A DNA stretch of 28,134 nt from Minthousia sp045628125 (GTDB taxonomy: Bacteria > Bacteroidota > Bacteroidia > Bacteroidales > Bacteroidaceae). How positions within the stretch are numbered: position 1 is the first letter of the stretch; each line of letters begins with the position of its first letter. The stretch spans positions 1 to 28,134 of the forward strand of contig JAZQPA010000106.1 in NCBI GenBank assembly GCA_045628125.1. Reading direction: 5' to 3'. Below, piece by piece: positions 6,609 through 14,652 of this stretch. Under the pieces are notes generated by a model, which saw only the letters and a program-made list of their open reading frames with translations, made no database searches and had not been told where the DNA came from. The position numbers and the translations under genes were made by a program.

Positions 6609-7449
6609 ATTTCTTAACCAGTGTAATTCCATCTTCCAGGGTAATCAGACGGTGTTTGTACAAATCACCCACAGCACGCTTGAACACTTTCTTGCTTACA
6701 CCAAACTCGGCATAAATGGCGTCCGAATCACTTTTGTCATTGAATGGGGTATGACCACCATGCTGCTCCAGATACTCACGCAACTGCTGAGCAAATCCCA
6801 GCACCGAAGCCTGACCATGCTGATTCTGCAGTTCAAGGTCAATCTTTCCATCCTCGCGAACATTCTTTATATAGGCCTTCACTTTATCACCGGTATGTAA
6901 CGGACGGAACACCTCATTGTCATACAGCAGACCGGTAAAGCGGCCATCAATAATAGCCTTAAATCCCAAGTCGGTCTTCTGCTGGATCAGCAGATTCACC
7001 TCATCACCTTTATTATATGTACCCGGTTCCGGATGCGAGAGATAGCGGTCAACCTTGGCGGTAGCCACAATACGATAACTTTCCTCATCGATATACACAT
7101 AGACAATATAGCTGCGGTCCTGCTGCATCTTCATTTTCTGTTCACGGAAAGGAACAAACAGGTCCTTCATCAGTCCCCAATCCAGAAAAGCACCAAACTG
7201 ATTTACCCAGTTAACTTTCAGGTAAGCAAACTCACCCACCTGGGCCTTTGGGGTTAGAGTCGTCGCTATCAGACGCTCCTCCTGATCCAAATACAGGAAA
7301 ACCTCCAGTTCATCACCCGGTTTACATCCTTCGGGAACATAACGGGTAGGCAACAGAATTTCACCTGCCTCCTCACCGCCATCCAGATATACACCAAAAT
7401 CAACGGTCTTTACCACCGTCAAACGATTCATTCTTCCTAATTCAATCAT
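6607..7449 (-). CDS. CvfB-type S1 RNA-binding protein with C-terminal winged helix
   Basis: A 280-aa protein resembling the CvfB/YitL family: three tandem S1-like OB folds (about 5-65, 70-135, 145-210) followed by a winged-helix region (about 225-280, with YAEFGVSKKVFKRAVGDLYK). Sequence marks include VDFGVYLDGG in the first fold, NQFGAFLDWGL in the second and DLGFKAIIDGRFTGLLY in the third. CvfB-type proteins bind RNA and, in Firmicutes, influence virulence gene expression; the role in Bacteroidales is not known to me. The start codon overlaps the end of lolD as ATGA, so translation is probably coupled. It is the last gene of the antiporter-lolD-S1 unit and ends at a bidirectional terminator. 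Confidence 0.85.
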   Translation of the reverse strand: MIELGRMNRLTVVKTVDFGVYLDGGEEAGEILLPTRYVPEGCKPGDELEVFLYLDQEERLIATTLTPKAQVGEFAYLKVNWVNQFGAFLDWGLMKDLFVPFREQKMKMQQDRSYIVYVYIDEESYRIVATAKVDRYLSHPEPGTYNKGDEVNLLIQQKTDLGFKAIIDGRFTGLLYDNEVFRPLHTGDKVKAYIKNVREDGKIDLELQNQHGQASVLGFAQQLREYLEQHGGHTPFNDKSDSDAIYAEFGVSKKVFKRAVGDLYKHRLITLEDGITLVKK

Positions 7450-8108
7450 TCCTGTTCCTCCACAATTTTTCCATCTTTCATGCGAATGGTACGGTCGGTC
7501 AACTGTGCCAATTCCTCGTCATGAGTGACAATTACAAATGTCTGTCCATACTTATCCCGCAAATCAAAAAACAATTGATGCAGTTCCTGCTTGTTTTTAG
7601 AATCCAAACTGCCGGATGGTTCATCGGCAAGTACCACAGACGGATGATTCACCAAAGCACGGGCCACCGCTACACGTTGTTTCTCGCCACCAGACAATTC
7701 GTTTGGCTTATGATGAGCACGGTCAGACAATCCCATATATTCCAAAAGTTCCATGGCTCTGGTGCGGGCCTCCTTGGCTGAAACTCCTGCAATCAATGCC
7801 GGAATCTCCACATTTTCCAATGCCGAGAACTCGGGCAGCAACTGATGGAACTGGAAAACAAAGCCAATATGCTGGTTGCGGAAACGCGACAACTCCTTCT
7901 GTTTCAACCCACCAGCCTCAACGCCATCGATGACCAGACTACCGGAGTCGGCCTTATCCAATGTACCCATAATCTGGAGAAGCGTGGTCTTGCCGGCTCC
8001 ACTAGGACCAACAACACTCACCACCTCGCCACGGCCGATGGTCAGGTCGATGCCTTTAAGCACCTGAAGGGAACCGAAACTCTTGGTTATATTCTTTATC
8101 TCTATCAT
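7446..8108 (-). CDS. lolD: ABC transporter ATP-binding protein, LolD type
   Basis: A 220-aa ABC ATPase of the LolD/MacB group. Walker A GPSGAGKT is at 34-41, the Q-loop Q86 lies in VFQFHQLLPEFSALENV, which is the LolD-like sequence, the ABC signature LSGGEKQ at 138-144, Walker B VVLADEP at 158-164 and the H-loop H196. LolD drives release of lipoproteins from the inner membrane together with a LolC/E permease, which is not encoded in this window; several Bacteroidales genes of this type stand apart from their permeases. The start codon shares one base with the antiporter stop (TAATG) and the stop overlaps the S1 gene (ATGA). Another ABC export function of the same subfamily remains possible. 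Confidence 0.87.
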   Translation of the reverse strand: MIEIKNITKSFGSLQVLKGIDLTIGRGEVVSVVGPSGAGKTTLLQIMGTLDKADSGSLVIDGVEAGGLKQKELSRFRNQHIGFVFQFHQLLPEFSALENVEIPALIAGVSAKEARTRAMELLEYMGLSDRAHHKPNELSGGEKQRVAVARALVNHPSVVLADEPSGSLDSKNKQELHQLFFDLRDKYGQTFVIVTHDEELAQLTDRTIRMKDGKIVEEQE

Positions 8109-10231
8109 TAATTTCTAATCTTTTTAGTCACATAATCCATAATGGTAGCATACAATGTACGCTGTGCCTGTGCTCGAGGTGCCACAAAAGATACCTGCTG
8201 CTGGCCAGGATCGCCCAACTGGTCCGGATAGATCAGCATCACACTGGCATCGGCAAAATACTTCAACTGATCAGGTAAATCCTCAAATGCCGGACGATAG
8301 GATATTGAGCCCGGGCGTGCCATCACAAAGGCCCACAACTGATCTTCCTGTACTTGAGAGGTCAGCATCATCAGGTCATCCCAATCCTCCATGTTTTCAA
8401 AAGCCATCCGGACATTATCATGCTTGTTCTGGATATAATTCTCAATTCGCTCATTGGTGAATTTAGGGCCGAAGAACGTGATACGGCATCCCAACTGAAT
8501 AGCCATGCGTGACAAACGGTCAATCCACCGGTGAAAACCGGTTTCATACTCTGCACTCTGAGGAACGATAACCTTTATACTGCGCAAGGTATTCACCGGA
8601 ATCAGACATTTGACAATCATCAGTTGACGGAAAGTACCGGCCAAAAGGCTCTTGGTCAAGGCGCCATAGAATGAATCAGCAATGGAACGCTTGTGGTGCA
8701 TACCAATGACCAGTTCGGACGATTCTGTCTCATTAAGCGCATGCAGTACTCCACTGGCGATATTGGTAGCCAACCGACTATGAGTCTGCATAGGAACATC
8801 TGCCGCCTCGCACAATTTGACTGCCTGTTCCAACAGATGTTTGCCGCGGGCGCGTTCCATCTGTCCCTTCTCGTCATCACCCGACACTGTCAGACCAATC
8901 AACGCACGGTTCAACGATGGATTACGCATCATCAGGGCCATATTCACCAACGACGGCATGACATCCGGATAACGCATTGGGATAAGTATCTTCTCGTCAT
9001 CACCTTGTTCCTCTTTCTGATCGGCCTGCTCCAAAGCCATGCGACGGGAAGCATAGTCAGTAGCCAATGAACTGATGATACAGGAGAAAAGAATCATCAT
9101 CACCACACCATTCAGTACAGCATCATCCATGAGATATACACCCGGCGAAACCTCCAGTCGGGTACCAACCATCACCATAGCCAATGCACCTGCTGCATGA
9201 GCTTCCGTGAGTCCGAACATCATCCATCCTTCCACATTGGTACGGCGGAAAAGTTTTGCTCCTAGAAAAGCAGCCAACAACTTAGACAGCGTACCGGCTA
9301 CAACCATTGCAATAACCACCCAAACCGTATACAGATTCTGGAACAGTAAACTGATATTGATGAGCATACCCACTCCTATCAGGAAATAAGGGATAAACAA
9401 TGCATTTCCTACAAACTCGATTCTGTTCATCAGCGGAGACACATGAGGAATGAAACGGTTCAGAGCCAGACCAGCCAGGAACGCACCGAAGATTCCTTCC
9501 AAACCGCAGAATTCAGCCATACCGCCACAGAAGAACACCACGGCCAGTACGTAAGTGAACTGCATGACATTATCCGCCACATGACGGAAGAACAATCGGG
9601 ATATCCATGGAACCAGGACTATCACCATCACACAATACAACAGGCAGCGGAACACAAACCAACTCCAATATATCCAATCATTATTTCCTTGAAATACACC
9701 AGATATGGCCGCCAGAATCACCAAGGAAGTAAGTAATGCCACCATGGTGGCAGCAATGGAAATGGTCACTACCGGATTGCGGTTCACACCATATCGTCCT
9801 ACAATCGGATAACTGACCAGCGTGTGAGAAGCCAGTATACAAGCCATCAGCATGGAAGCCCACCAGCTGAAATGCAGCACATGCTGTCCCACCAGCAAAC
9901 CCGAAACAAAAGGGATGGAGAAGGTCAGTACGCCAAACAGAATACCATTCACCCTATTCCGTTTGAAACCTTCCAAATCCATTTCCAGACCAGCCAGAAA
10001 CATGATATAGAAAATACCCACATTGCCGAACAGTTCAAAACTACTGTCCCGTTCCAGAATTCCCAAGCCATAAGGACCAATAACAATACCCGCCAATATC
10101 ATACCAATGATATGAGGGATACGCAATCGACTCAAAAACATGGGAGCTAAAAGAATGATGCAAATCACCAGGAAAAAAATCCAAGTGGAGTTCTGAATAG
10201 GCAAATGAAATGCGGGAAACAGCTCGTGCAT
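8108..10231 (-). CDS. CPA2-type cation/proton antiporter with C-terminal Usp-like domain
   Basis: A 707-aa inner-membrane protein of the Kef/NapA-like CPA2 group, exchanging Na+ or K+ for protons. The N-terminal 400 residues have about 12 hydrophobic segments, with family marks RIPHIIGMILAGIVIGPYGLG near 35-55, FLAGLEMDLE, and GIFGAFLAGLALNR. The remaining 300 residues are soluble and look like one or two universal-stress-protein folds (ILIPMRYP start, later MHHKRSIADSFYGALTKSLL, LMIVK). Start choice: ATG at 10231 is preferred over an in-frame TTG at 10258 because that TTG lies inside the probable -7 box of its promoter. It heads the unit with lolD and the S1 protein, divergent from asd. Ion specificity is not visible. 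Confidence 0.88.
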   Translation of the reverse strand: MHELFPAFHLPIQNSTWIFFLVICIILLAPMFLSRLRIPHIIGMILAGIVIGPYGLGILERDSSFELFGNVGIFYIMFLAGLEMDLEGFKRNRVNGILFGVLTFSIPFVSGLLVGQHVLHFSWWASMLMACILASHTLVSYPIVGRYGVNRNPVVTISIAATMVALLTSLVILAAISGVFQGNNDWIYWSWFVFRCLLYCVMVIVLVPWISRLFFRHVADNVMQFTYVLAVVFFCGGMAEFCGLEGIFGAFLAGLALNRFIPHVSPLMNRIEFVGNALFIPYFLIGVGMLINISLLFQNLYTVWVVIAMVVAGTLSKLLAAFLGAKLFRRTNVEGWMMFGLTEAHAAGALAMVMVGTRLEVSPGVYLMDDAVLNGVVMMILFSCIISSLATDYASRRMALEQADQKEEQGDDEKILIPMRYPDVMPSLVNMALMMRNPSLNRALIGLTVSGDDEKGQMERARGKHLLEQAVKLCEAADVPMQTHSRLATNIASGVLHALNETESSELVIGMHHKRSIADSFYGALTKSLLAGTFRQLMIVKCLIPVNTLRSIKVIVPQSAEYETGFHRWIDRLSRMAIQLGCRITFFGPKFTNERIENYIQNKHDNVRMAFENMEDWDDLMMLTSQVQEDQLWAFVMARPGSISYRPAFEDLPDQLKYFADASVMLIYPDQLGDPGQQQVSFVAPRAQAQRTLYATIMDYVTKKIRN

Positions 10232-10255
10232 CAAGGGTATCTTTAAATTTCTATG

Positions 10256-10263
10256 CAAAATAA
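10256..10263 (-). promoter_or_regulatory. -7 box upstream of the antiporter gene
   Basis: On the minus strand TTATTTTG, one mismatch from TAnnTTTG, 25 bases before the ATG at 10231. No clear -33 box; the position expected for it (about 10283-10286) coincides with that of the divergent asd promoter. Confidence 0.5.
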
Positions 10264-10306
10264 CTAAAAATTTACCAATTAGCGTAGTAATTCCAATTAA
10301 AAGTTA

Positions 10307-10314
10307 TAATTTTG
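10307..10314 (+). promoter_or_regulatory. -7 box of the asd promoter
   Basis: TAATTTTG fits the -7 consensus, 48 bases before the asd ATG at 10363. It contains the TTG at 10312 that an ORF search would take as an alternative start, which argues against that start. Confidence 0.65.
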
Positions 10315-10362
10315 CACTCGTTTTTAAGGAAGAAGATTACTAACAATTTAATTTTACAGAAG

Positions 10363-11373
10363 ATGAAAGTTGCTATTGTGGGCGCCAGTGGTGCAGTAGG
10401 ACAAGAATTCCTACGCGTTCTGGAAGAGAGAAATTTCCCCATGGATGAGTTGTTGCTGTTTGGTTCAAGCCGTAGCGCAGGTACCAAATACACCTTCCGC
10501 GGTAAGGAAATTGAAGTAAAACTCTTGCAGCACAATGATGATTTTAAGGGAGTTGACATTGCTTTCACCTCTGCAGGTGCCGGCACATCAAAAGAGTTCG
10601 CAGAGACCATCACCAAGTATGGTGCGGTTATGATTGATAATTCCAGCGCATTCCGTATGGATGCAGATGTTCCATTGGTTGTTCCTGAGTGCAATGCAGA
10701 GGATGCATTGGTTCGTCCACGCGGCATCATTGCCAATCCGAACTGTACCACCATCATGATGGTAGTGGTTTTGCAGCCATTGGAGAAGCTGAGCCACATC
10801 AAACGTATCCATGTTGCCAGCTATCAGGCTGCCAGCGGAGCCGGTGCAGCGGCTATGGCAGAGTTGGAGCAGCAGTATCGTGAAGTACTGGATGGCAAAC
10901 CAGCAACAGTAAACAAGTTTGCTTATCAGTTGGCCTACAATGTTATTCCTCAAATTGATGTATTCCAGGATAACGGATACACCAAGGAAGAGATGAAGAT
11001 GTTCAACGAGACCAAGAAGATTATGCATACCGATGCTGCATGTTCAGCCATGTGTGTACGTGTACCATCATTGCGTTCTCATTCCGAAGCTGTTTGGATT
11101 GAGTTCGAGAGCCCAGTAAGTGTTGAGGCAGCACAAAAGGCCCTGGCTGAGGGTGAGGGTGTACAGTTGATGGACGACCCAAGCAACAAGGTTTACCCAA
11201 TGCCATTGTTCCTGGCAGGAAAGGATGACGTTTATGTTGGCCGAGTACGTGAGGATCTGTCAAATCCTAACGGTTTGACCTTGTGGTTGGTAGGCGATCA
11301 AATCAAGAAGGGTGCAGCACTGAATGCCGTTCAGATTGCAGAATACCTGATTAAGGTTGGCAACGTGAAATAA
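10363..11373 (+). CDS. asd: Aspartate-semialdehyde dehydrogenase
   Basis: A 336-aa NADPH-dependent enzyme that reduces aspartyl phosphate to aspartate semialdehyde, the branch point to lysine, diaminopimelate, threonine and methionine. The N-terminal Rossmann motif GASGAVG is at 7-13, the catalytic cysteine C128 lies in NPNCTTIMM, the substrate-binding region is YQAASGAG near 154-161, and the active-site histidine H240 is in RVPSLRSHSE. Length is typical. The ATG at 10363 gives exactly the family N-terminus MKVAIVGASG; an upstream in-frame TTG would add 17 residues and lies in the promoter. The gene is alone on the plus strand and ends at a terminator shared with the convergent FKBP gene. Confidence 0.96.
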   Translation: MKVAIVGASGAVGQEFLRVLEERNFPMDELLLFGSSRSAGTKYTFRGKEIEVKLLQHNDDFKGVDIAFTSAGAGTSKEFAETITKYGAVMIDNSSAFRMDADVPLVVPECNAEDALVRPRGIIANPNCTTIMMVVVLQPLEKLSHIKRIHVASYQAASGAGAAAMAELEQQYREVLDGKPATVNKFAYQLAYNVIPQIDVFQDNGYTKEEMKMFNETKKIMHTDAACSAMCVRVPSLRSHSEAVWIEFESPVSVEAAQKALAEGEGVQLMDDPSNKVYPMPLFLAGKDDVYVGRVREDLSNPNGLTLWLVGDQIKKGAALNAVQIAEYLIKVGNVK

Positions 11374-11389
11374 GAATATATCATCTATT

Positions 11390-11422
11390 AAAAAAGGCGG
11401 TTCTTAATGAGCCGCCTTTTTT
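11390..11422. terminator. Bidirectional terminator embedded in the end of the FKBP gene
   Basis: Six A plus GGCGGTTC (11390-11403) pairs with GAGCCGCC plus six T (11409-11422), one G-U pair, loop TTAAT. It ends asd on the plus strand. Its right arm is coding: the last Lys/Ala/Ala/His codons of the minus-strand FKBP gene form that arm, and the loop holds its stop codon (11404-11406). Confidence 0.88.
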
Positions 11423-12021
11423 ATTTTCTTTAAATAGACATCGAAGATTAGTGTAGAGTATCCAGGAACACCACCATCTGACGAGCCTGCAGCCTTATAA
11501 GCCAAATCCTCAGGCACATACAGTCTCCAGTAATCGCCCTCGTGCATATACATCAAAGCGGTGGTCCAACCCTCGATAACACCGTTACAAGCAAATGTGC
11601 TTGAAGGAGCCCATTGTGCTGATTCTGCATCCAGCTCACCATAGAAATTCTGATCGAACACCTTACCCATAGGATAAGATACGGTTGGAATCAGACGTCC
11701 ACGGTAATGAACCTGAACAGAGTCAGTGAAAAGAGGGCTTTCAGTACCGTTTCCTTTCTCAATGATCTTGGCATATACAAAATCCTGAGTTGTTGCCGTA
11801 GAACCAACGAATTCACTCTCGTTCTGCTTGTAGGTTCTCATGACCTTCCATTGACCCACGTCCTCTCCTTGATTAGAGCGGGCCATGGATGCCAGAGAAT
11901 CTATGAAAGTGTAATTGCGCTGATCCCAGTCGCCTTCAAACTCACCAATCTCCACTGTCTCGGAGCAGGCAATGAATGAAAGACCCAGAAACGCTACAAA
12001 AAACCAGAAACACTTCTTCAT
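11404..12021 (-). CDS. FKBP-type peptidyl-prolyl isomerase, predicted lipoprotein
   Basis: A 205-aa exported FKBP-type prolyl isomerase. The N-terminus MKKCFWFFVAFLGLSFIAC is a lipoprotein signal with the lipidated cysteine at C19 (lipobox FIAC, phenylalanine at -3 being less usual). The FKBP core occupies about 95-200: VQVHYRGRLIP near 100, GKVFDQNF, VIEGWTTALMYMHEGDYWRLYVP, LAYKAAG and PGYSTLIFDVYLKKI, all in family order. Between the lipid anchor and the core is a 75-residue family-specific stretch. It presumably assists folding of periplasmic or outer-membrane proteins. It follows glyQS by 7 bases and is likely cotranscribed with it. The 3' end doubles as a terminator arm. Confidence 0.9.
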   Translation of the reverse strand: MKKCFWFFVAFLGLSFIACSETVEIGEFEGDWDQRNYTFIDSLASMARSNQGEDVGQWKVMRTYKQNESEFVGSTATTQDFVYAKIIEKGNGTESPLFTDSVQVHYRGRLIPTVSYPMGKVFDQNFYGELDAESAQWAPSSTFACNGVIEGWTTALMYMHEGDYWRLYVPEDLAYKAAGSSDGGVPGYSTLIFDVYLKKIKKAAH

Positions 12022-12028
12022 ATCAATA

Positions 12029-13570
12029 TTACATCAATTTCTTCAACAGTGAAGTCAAGCTAACCTGATCAGCAATGATGCTGTTCAACTGGTCAATAGA
12101 TACACGCTGCTGCTGCATGGTGTCACGGTTACGCAAGGTAACACAATTGTCATTCAGAGTATCGTGATCAACGGTTACACAGAATGGAGTACCAATAGCA
12201 TCCTGGCGACGATAACGCTTACCAATAGAATCCTTCTCATCGTACTGGCAGTTGAAGTGGAACTTCAGGTCGTTAACAATCTCACGTGCCTTCTCTGGCA
12301 GACCATCTTTCTTAACCAATGGCAGAACAGCCAACTTAACAGGAGCCAATGCAGGTGGCAATGCCAGAACGACACGGGTCTCGCCATTCTCCAGCTGCTC
12401 CTCCTTATAAGAAGCACACATTACGCTCAGGAACATACGGTCAACACCAATTGAGGTCTCGATAACGTATGGAACATAGCTCTCGCCCAATTCAGGATCG
12501 AAATACTTAATCTGCTTGCCAGAATACTTCTCGTGCTGAGACAAGTCAAAGTTGGTACGGCTGTGAATACCCTCAACCTCCTTGAAACCGAATGGCATCA
12601 GGAACTCGATATCGGTAGCTGCATTAGCATAATGAGCTAGCTTCTCATGATCGTGGAAACGATAGTGATCGTCACCAAAACCCAGAGCCTTGTGCCACTT
12701 CAGACGGGTTTCCTTCCATTTTGGGAACCAATCCAACTCAGTACCAGGCTTTACGAAGAACTGCATTTCCATCTGCTCAAACTCACGCATACGGAAAATG
12801 AACTGACGGGCAACAATCTCGTTACGGAAAGCCTTACCAATCTGAGCAATACCGAATGGAATCTTCATACGGCCGGTCTTCTGAACGTTCAGGTAGTTTA
12901 CGAAGATACCCTGTGCAGTCTCAGGACGCAAGTAAATCTTCATTGCACCATCTGCTGTAGAACCCATCTCGGTAGAGAACATCAGGTTGAACTGACGAAC
13001 CTCAGTCCAGTTACGGGTACCGCTGATAGGACATACAATCTCCTCATCCAGAATAATCTGACGCAACTCCTCCAAATCGGTAGCGTTCATTGCCTTTGCA
13101 AAACGCTCGTGCAATGCATCACGCTTTGCCAGAATTTCCAGCACCTTAGGACTGGTAGTACGGAACTGCTCCTCGTTGAAATTCTCCTTAAAGCGCTTAG
13201 CAGCCTTAGCCACTTCCTTCTCTACCTTCTCCTCGTACTTTGCAATCTGCTCCTCAATCAGCACATCAGCGCGGTAACGCTTCTTGCTGTCTCGGTTGTC
13301 AATCAATGGGTCATTGAATGCATCAACATGACCTGATGCCTTCCAAATGGTTGGATGCATAAAGATACAACTGTCGATACCTACAATATTCTCGTGCAGC
13401 AATACCATGCTCTGCCACCAGTACTGCTTGATATTATTCTTCATCTCAACACCCATCTGACCATAGTCATAAACAGCGCCTAATCCGTCATAGATTTCGC
13501 TTGATGGGAAAACGAAGCCGTACTCTTTACAGTGAGAAACGACTTTCTTGAAAACATCTTCTTGTGCCAT
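12029..13570 (-). CDS. glyQS: Glycyl-tRNA synthetase (single-chain, dimeric class II)
   Basis: A 513-aa GlyRS of the alpha2 type found in Bacteroidetes, Gram-positives and eukaryotes, which charges tRNA-Gly with glycine. The N-terminal motif is YGFVFPSSEIYDGLGAVYDYG; RPETAQGIFVNY at 215-226 is the glycine-recognition signature; motif 2 runs through AFRNEI and FRMREFEQMEMQFF (about 247-272); motif 3 is TSIGVDRMF near 380; the C-terminal anticodon-binding domain starts around 410 (APVKLAVLPLVKK). An insertion rich in Glu and Lys at 105-150 is usual for the Bacteroidetes form. The start is directly fixed by the family N-terminus. It has a consensus promoter and is followed after 7 bases by the FKBP lipoprotein gene. 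Confidence 0.97.
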   Translation of the reverse strand: MAQEDVFKKVVSHCKEYGFVFPSSEIYDGLGAVYDYGQMGVEMKNNIKQYWWQSMVLLHENIVGIDSCIFMHPTIWKASGHVDAFNDPLIDNRDSKKRYRADVLIEEQIAKYEEKVEKEVAKAAKRFKENFNEEQFRTTSPKVLEILAKRDALHERFAKAMNATDLEELRQIILDEEIVCPISGTRNWTEVRQFNLMFSTEMGSTADGAMKIYLRPETAQGIFVNYLNVQKTGRMKIPFGIAQIGKAFRNEIVARQFIFRMREFEQMEMQFFVKPGTELDWFPKWKETRLKWHKALGFGDDHYRFHDHEKLAHYANAATDIEFLMPFGFKEVEGIHSRTNFDLSQHEKYSGKQIKYFDPELGESYVPYVIETSIGVDRMFLSVMCASYKEEQLENGETRVVLALPPALAPVKLAVLPLVKKDGLPEKAREIVNDLKFHFNCQYDEKDSIGKRYRRQDAIGTPFCVTVDHDTLNDNCVTLRNRDTMQQQRVSIDQLNSIIADQVSLTSLLKKLM

Positions 13571-13596
13571 ATCTAATTATACTGTATTTCGAGCCG

Positions 13597-13627
13597 CAAA
13601 GATACGGGTATTTTTTAGGATAGCAAA
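13597..13627 (-). promoter_or_regulatory. Consensus promoter of glyQS
   Basis: On the minus strand TTTG (13624-13627), 19 bases, then TATCTTTG (13597-13604): a perfect -33/-7 pair. The glyQS ATG is 27 bases past the -7 box, leaving no room for a T-box type leader. Confidence 0.88.
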
Positions 13628-13641
13628 GGGATTAATTATTT

Positions 13642-14595
13642 TTAATTAATGACATTCTGTGGTTTTCCGTCCTGGAATGCCTTTACATTTGCAACAGCAA
13701 TCTGCATCAGTCGCTGACGAGCTGCAGTTGTAGCCCAAGCCACATGTGGAGTCAGGAAACAATTCTTGGCGCTCAACAGCGGATTATCAGCTGATGGAGG
13801 CTCAACAGTCATCACATCGGCAGCAAATGCCTGGATGCGTCCCTCATTCAGGGCATCTGCCACATCCTGATCGTTCACCAATGGTCCACGACCGGTATTG
13901 ATTAAGATGGCGGTTGGCTTCATCAGGGCCAGACGCTCTGCATTTACCAGATGTTTGGTATTCTCGGTCAATGGGCAGTTCAAACTGATCACATCGCACT
14001 CCTTGAACAAATCCTCCAGGGTACTTTTCTGGAAACCCTCAGGCAACTGTTCCTGTGCCTTTGAGGTATAAGCATAAACCTCCATACCCATAGCCTGGGC
14101 AATCTTGGCAGTAGCAGTACCGGTATTACCCAAACCTACGATACCCATCTTCAGGCCCATCAGCTCAATCAGAGGATAATCCCAGAAACAGAAATCAGGA
14201 TTGCTGCTCCAGCGGCCCTGACGGACTGCATCAGCATGGTGAGCCACATGATGTGTAATATTCAGCAAATGAGCAAATACCATCTGTGCTACAGAATAAG
14301 TACTGTATGCAGGAACATTGGTCACGACAATGCCCAATTCTGCTGCAGCCTTGATATCTACTACATTATAACCGGTAGCCAACACACCAACATACTTCAA
14401 CTGAGGCAGATTCTTCATTGCCTCGGCAGAAATAATCACCTTGTTGGTCAGCAACACTTCAGCACCAGCAGCACGCTCCATCAATTCTGCAGGACTGGTA
14501 CGGTCATAAATCACACACTCTCCTAACTGCTGCAGGGGTTCCCAGCTGATATCGCCTGGGTTGGCAGCGAATCCATCTAATACTACGATTTTCAT
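13642..14595 (-). CDS. D-isomer-specific 2-hydroxyacid dehydrogenase
   Basis: A 317-aa NAD(P)-dependent dehydrogenase of the D-2-hydroxyacid family, closest in appearance to glycerate/hydroxypyruvate reductases. The nucleotide motif GLGNTG is at 154-159, and the catalytic triad is visible as R236 (NTGRGPLV), E265 (VEPP) and H284 (TPHVAWAT). The sequence VLATGYNVVDIKAA near 71-84 belongs to the substrate side. It probably reduces hydroxypyruvate or glyoxylate, or a related 2-ketoacid; substrate is not certain. The ATG at 14595 gives the family N-terminus MKIVVLDGFA; an in-frame TTG eight codons upstream falls in the -7 box. It lies between the glycan operon and glyQS, with its own promoter and no strong terminator on either side. 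Confidence 0.92.
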   Translation of the reverse strand: MKIVVLDGFAANPGDISWEPLQQLGECVIYDRTSPAELMERAAGAEVLLTNKVIISAEAMKNLPQLKYVGVLATGYNVVDIKAAAELGIVVTNVPAYSTYSVAQMVFAHLLNITHHVAHHADAVRQGRWSSNPDFCFWDYPLIELMGLKMGIVGLGNTGTATAKIAQAMGMEVYAYTSKAQEQLPEGFQKSTLEDLFKECDVISLNCPLTENTKHLVNAERLALMKPTAILINTGRGPLVNDQDVADALNEGRIQAFAADVMTVEPPSADNPLLSAKNCFLTPHVAWATTAARQRLMQIAVANVKAFQDGKPQNVIN

Positions 14596-14616
14596 TGTAT
14601 AAAATTTTTGTTTGTG

Positions 14617-14647
14617 CAAATATAGTCATAAATTCACATATACCCAA
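14617..14647 (-). promoter_or_regulatory. Promoter of the 2-hydroxyacid dehydrogenase gene
   Basis: Minus strand: TTGG (14644-14647), 19 bases, TATATTTG (14617-14624); a perfect -7 box and a near-match -33 box, 22 bases before the ATG at 14595. It overlaps the region just after the flippase stop codon, so read-through from the glycan operon remains possible. Confidence 0.72.
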
Positions 14648-14652
14648 GCCGT

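Noticed and set aside
10312..10362. Upstream TTG start extending asd by 17 residues
   Set aside because: The TTG lies in the TAATTTTG promoter box, and the family N-terminus begins at the ATG at 10363.
13631..13650. ATTAATT/AATTAAT inverted repeat between the dehydrogenase and glyQS
   Set aside because: Seven A/T-only pairs with no G/C stem; too weak to call a terminator.
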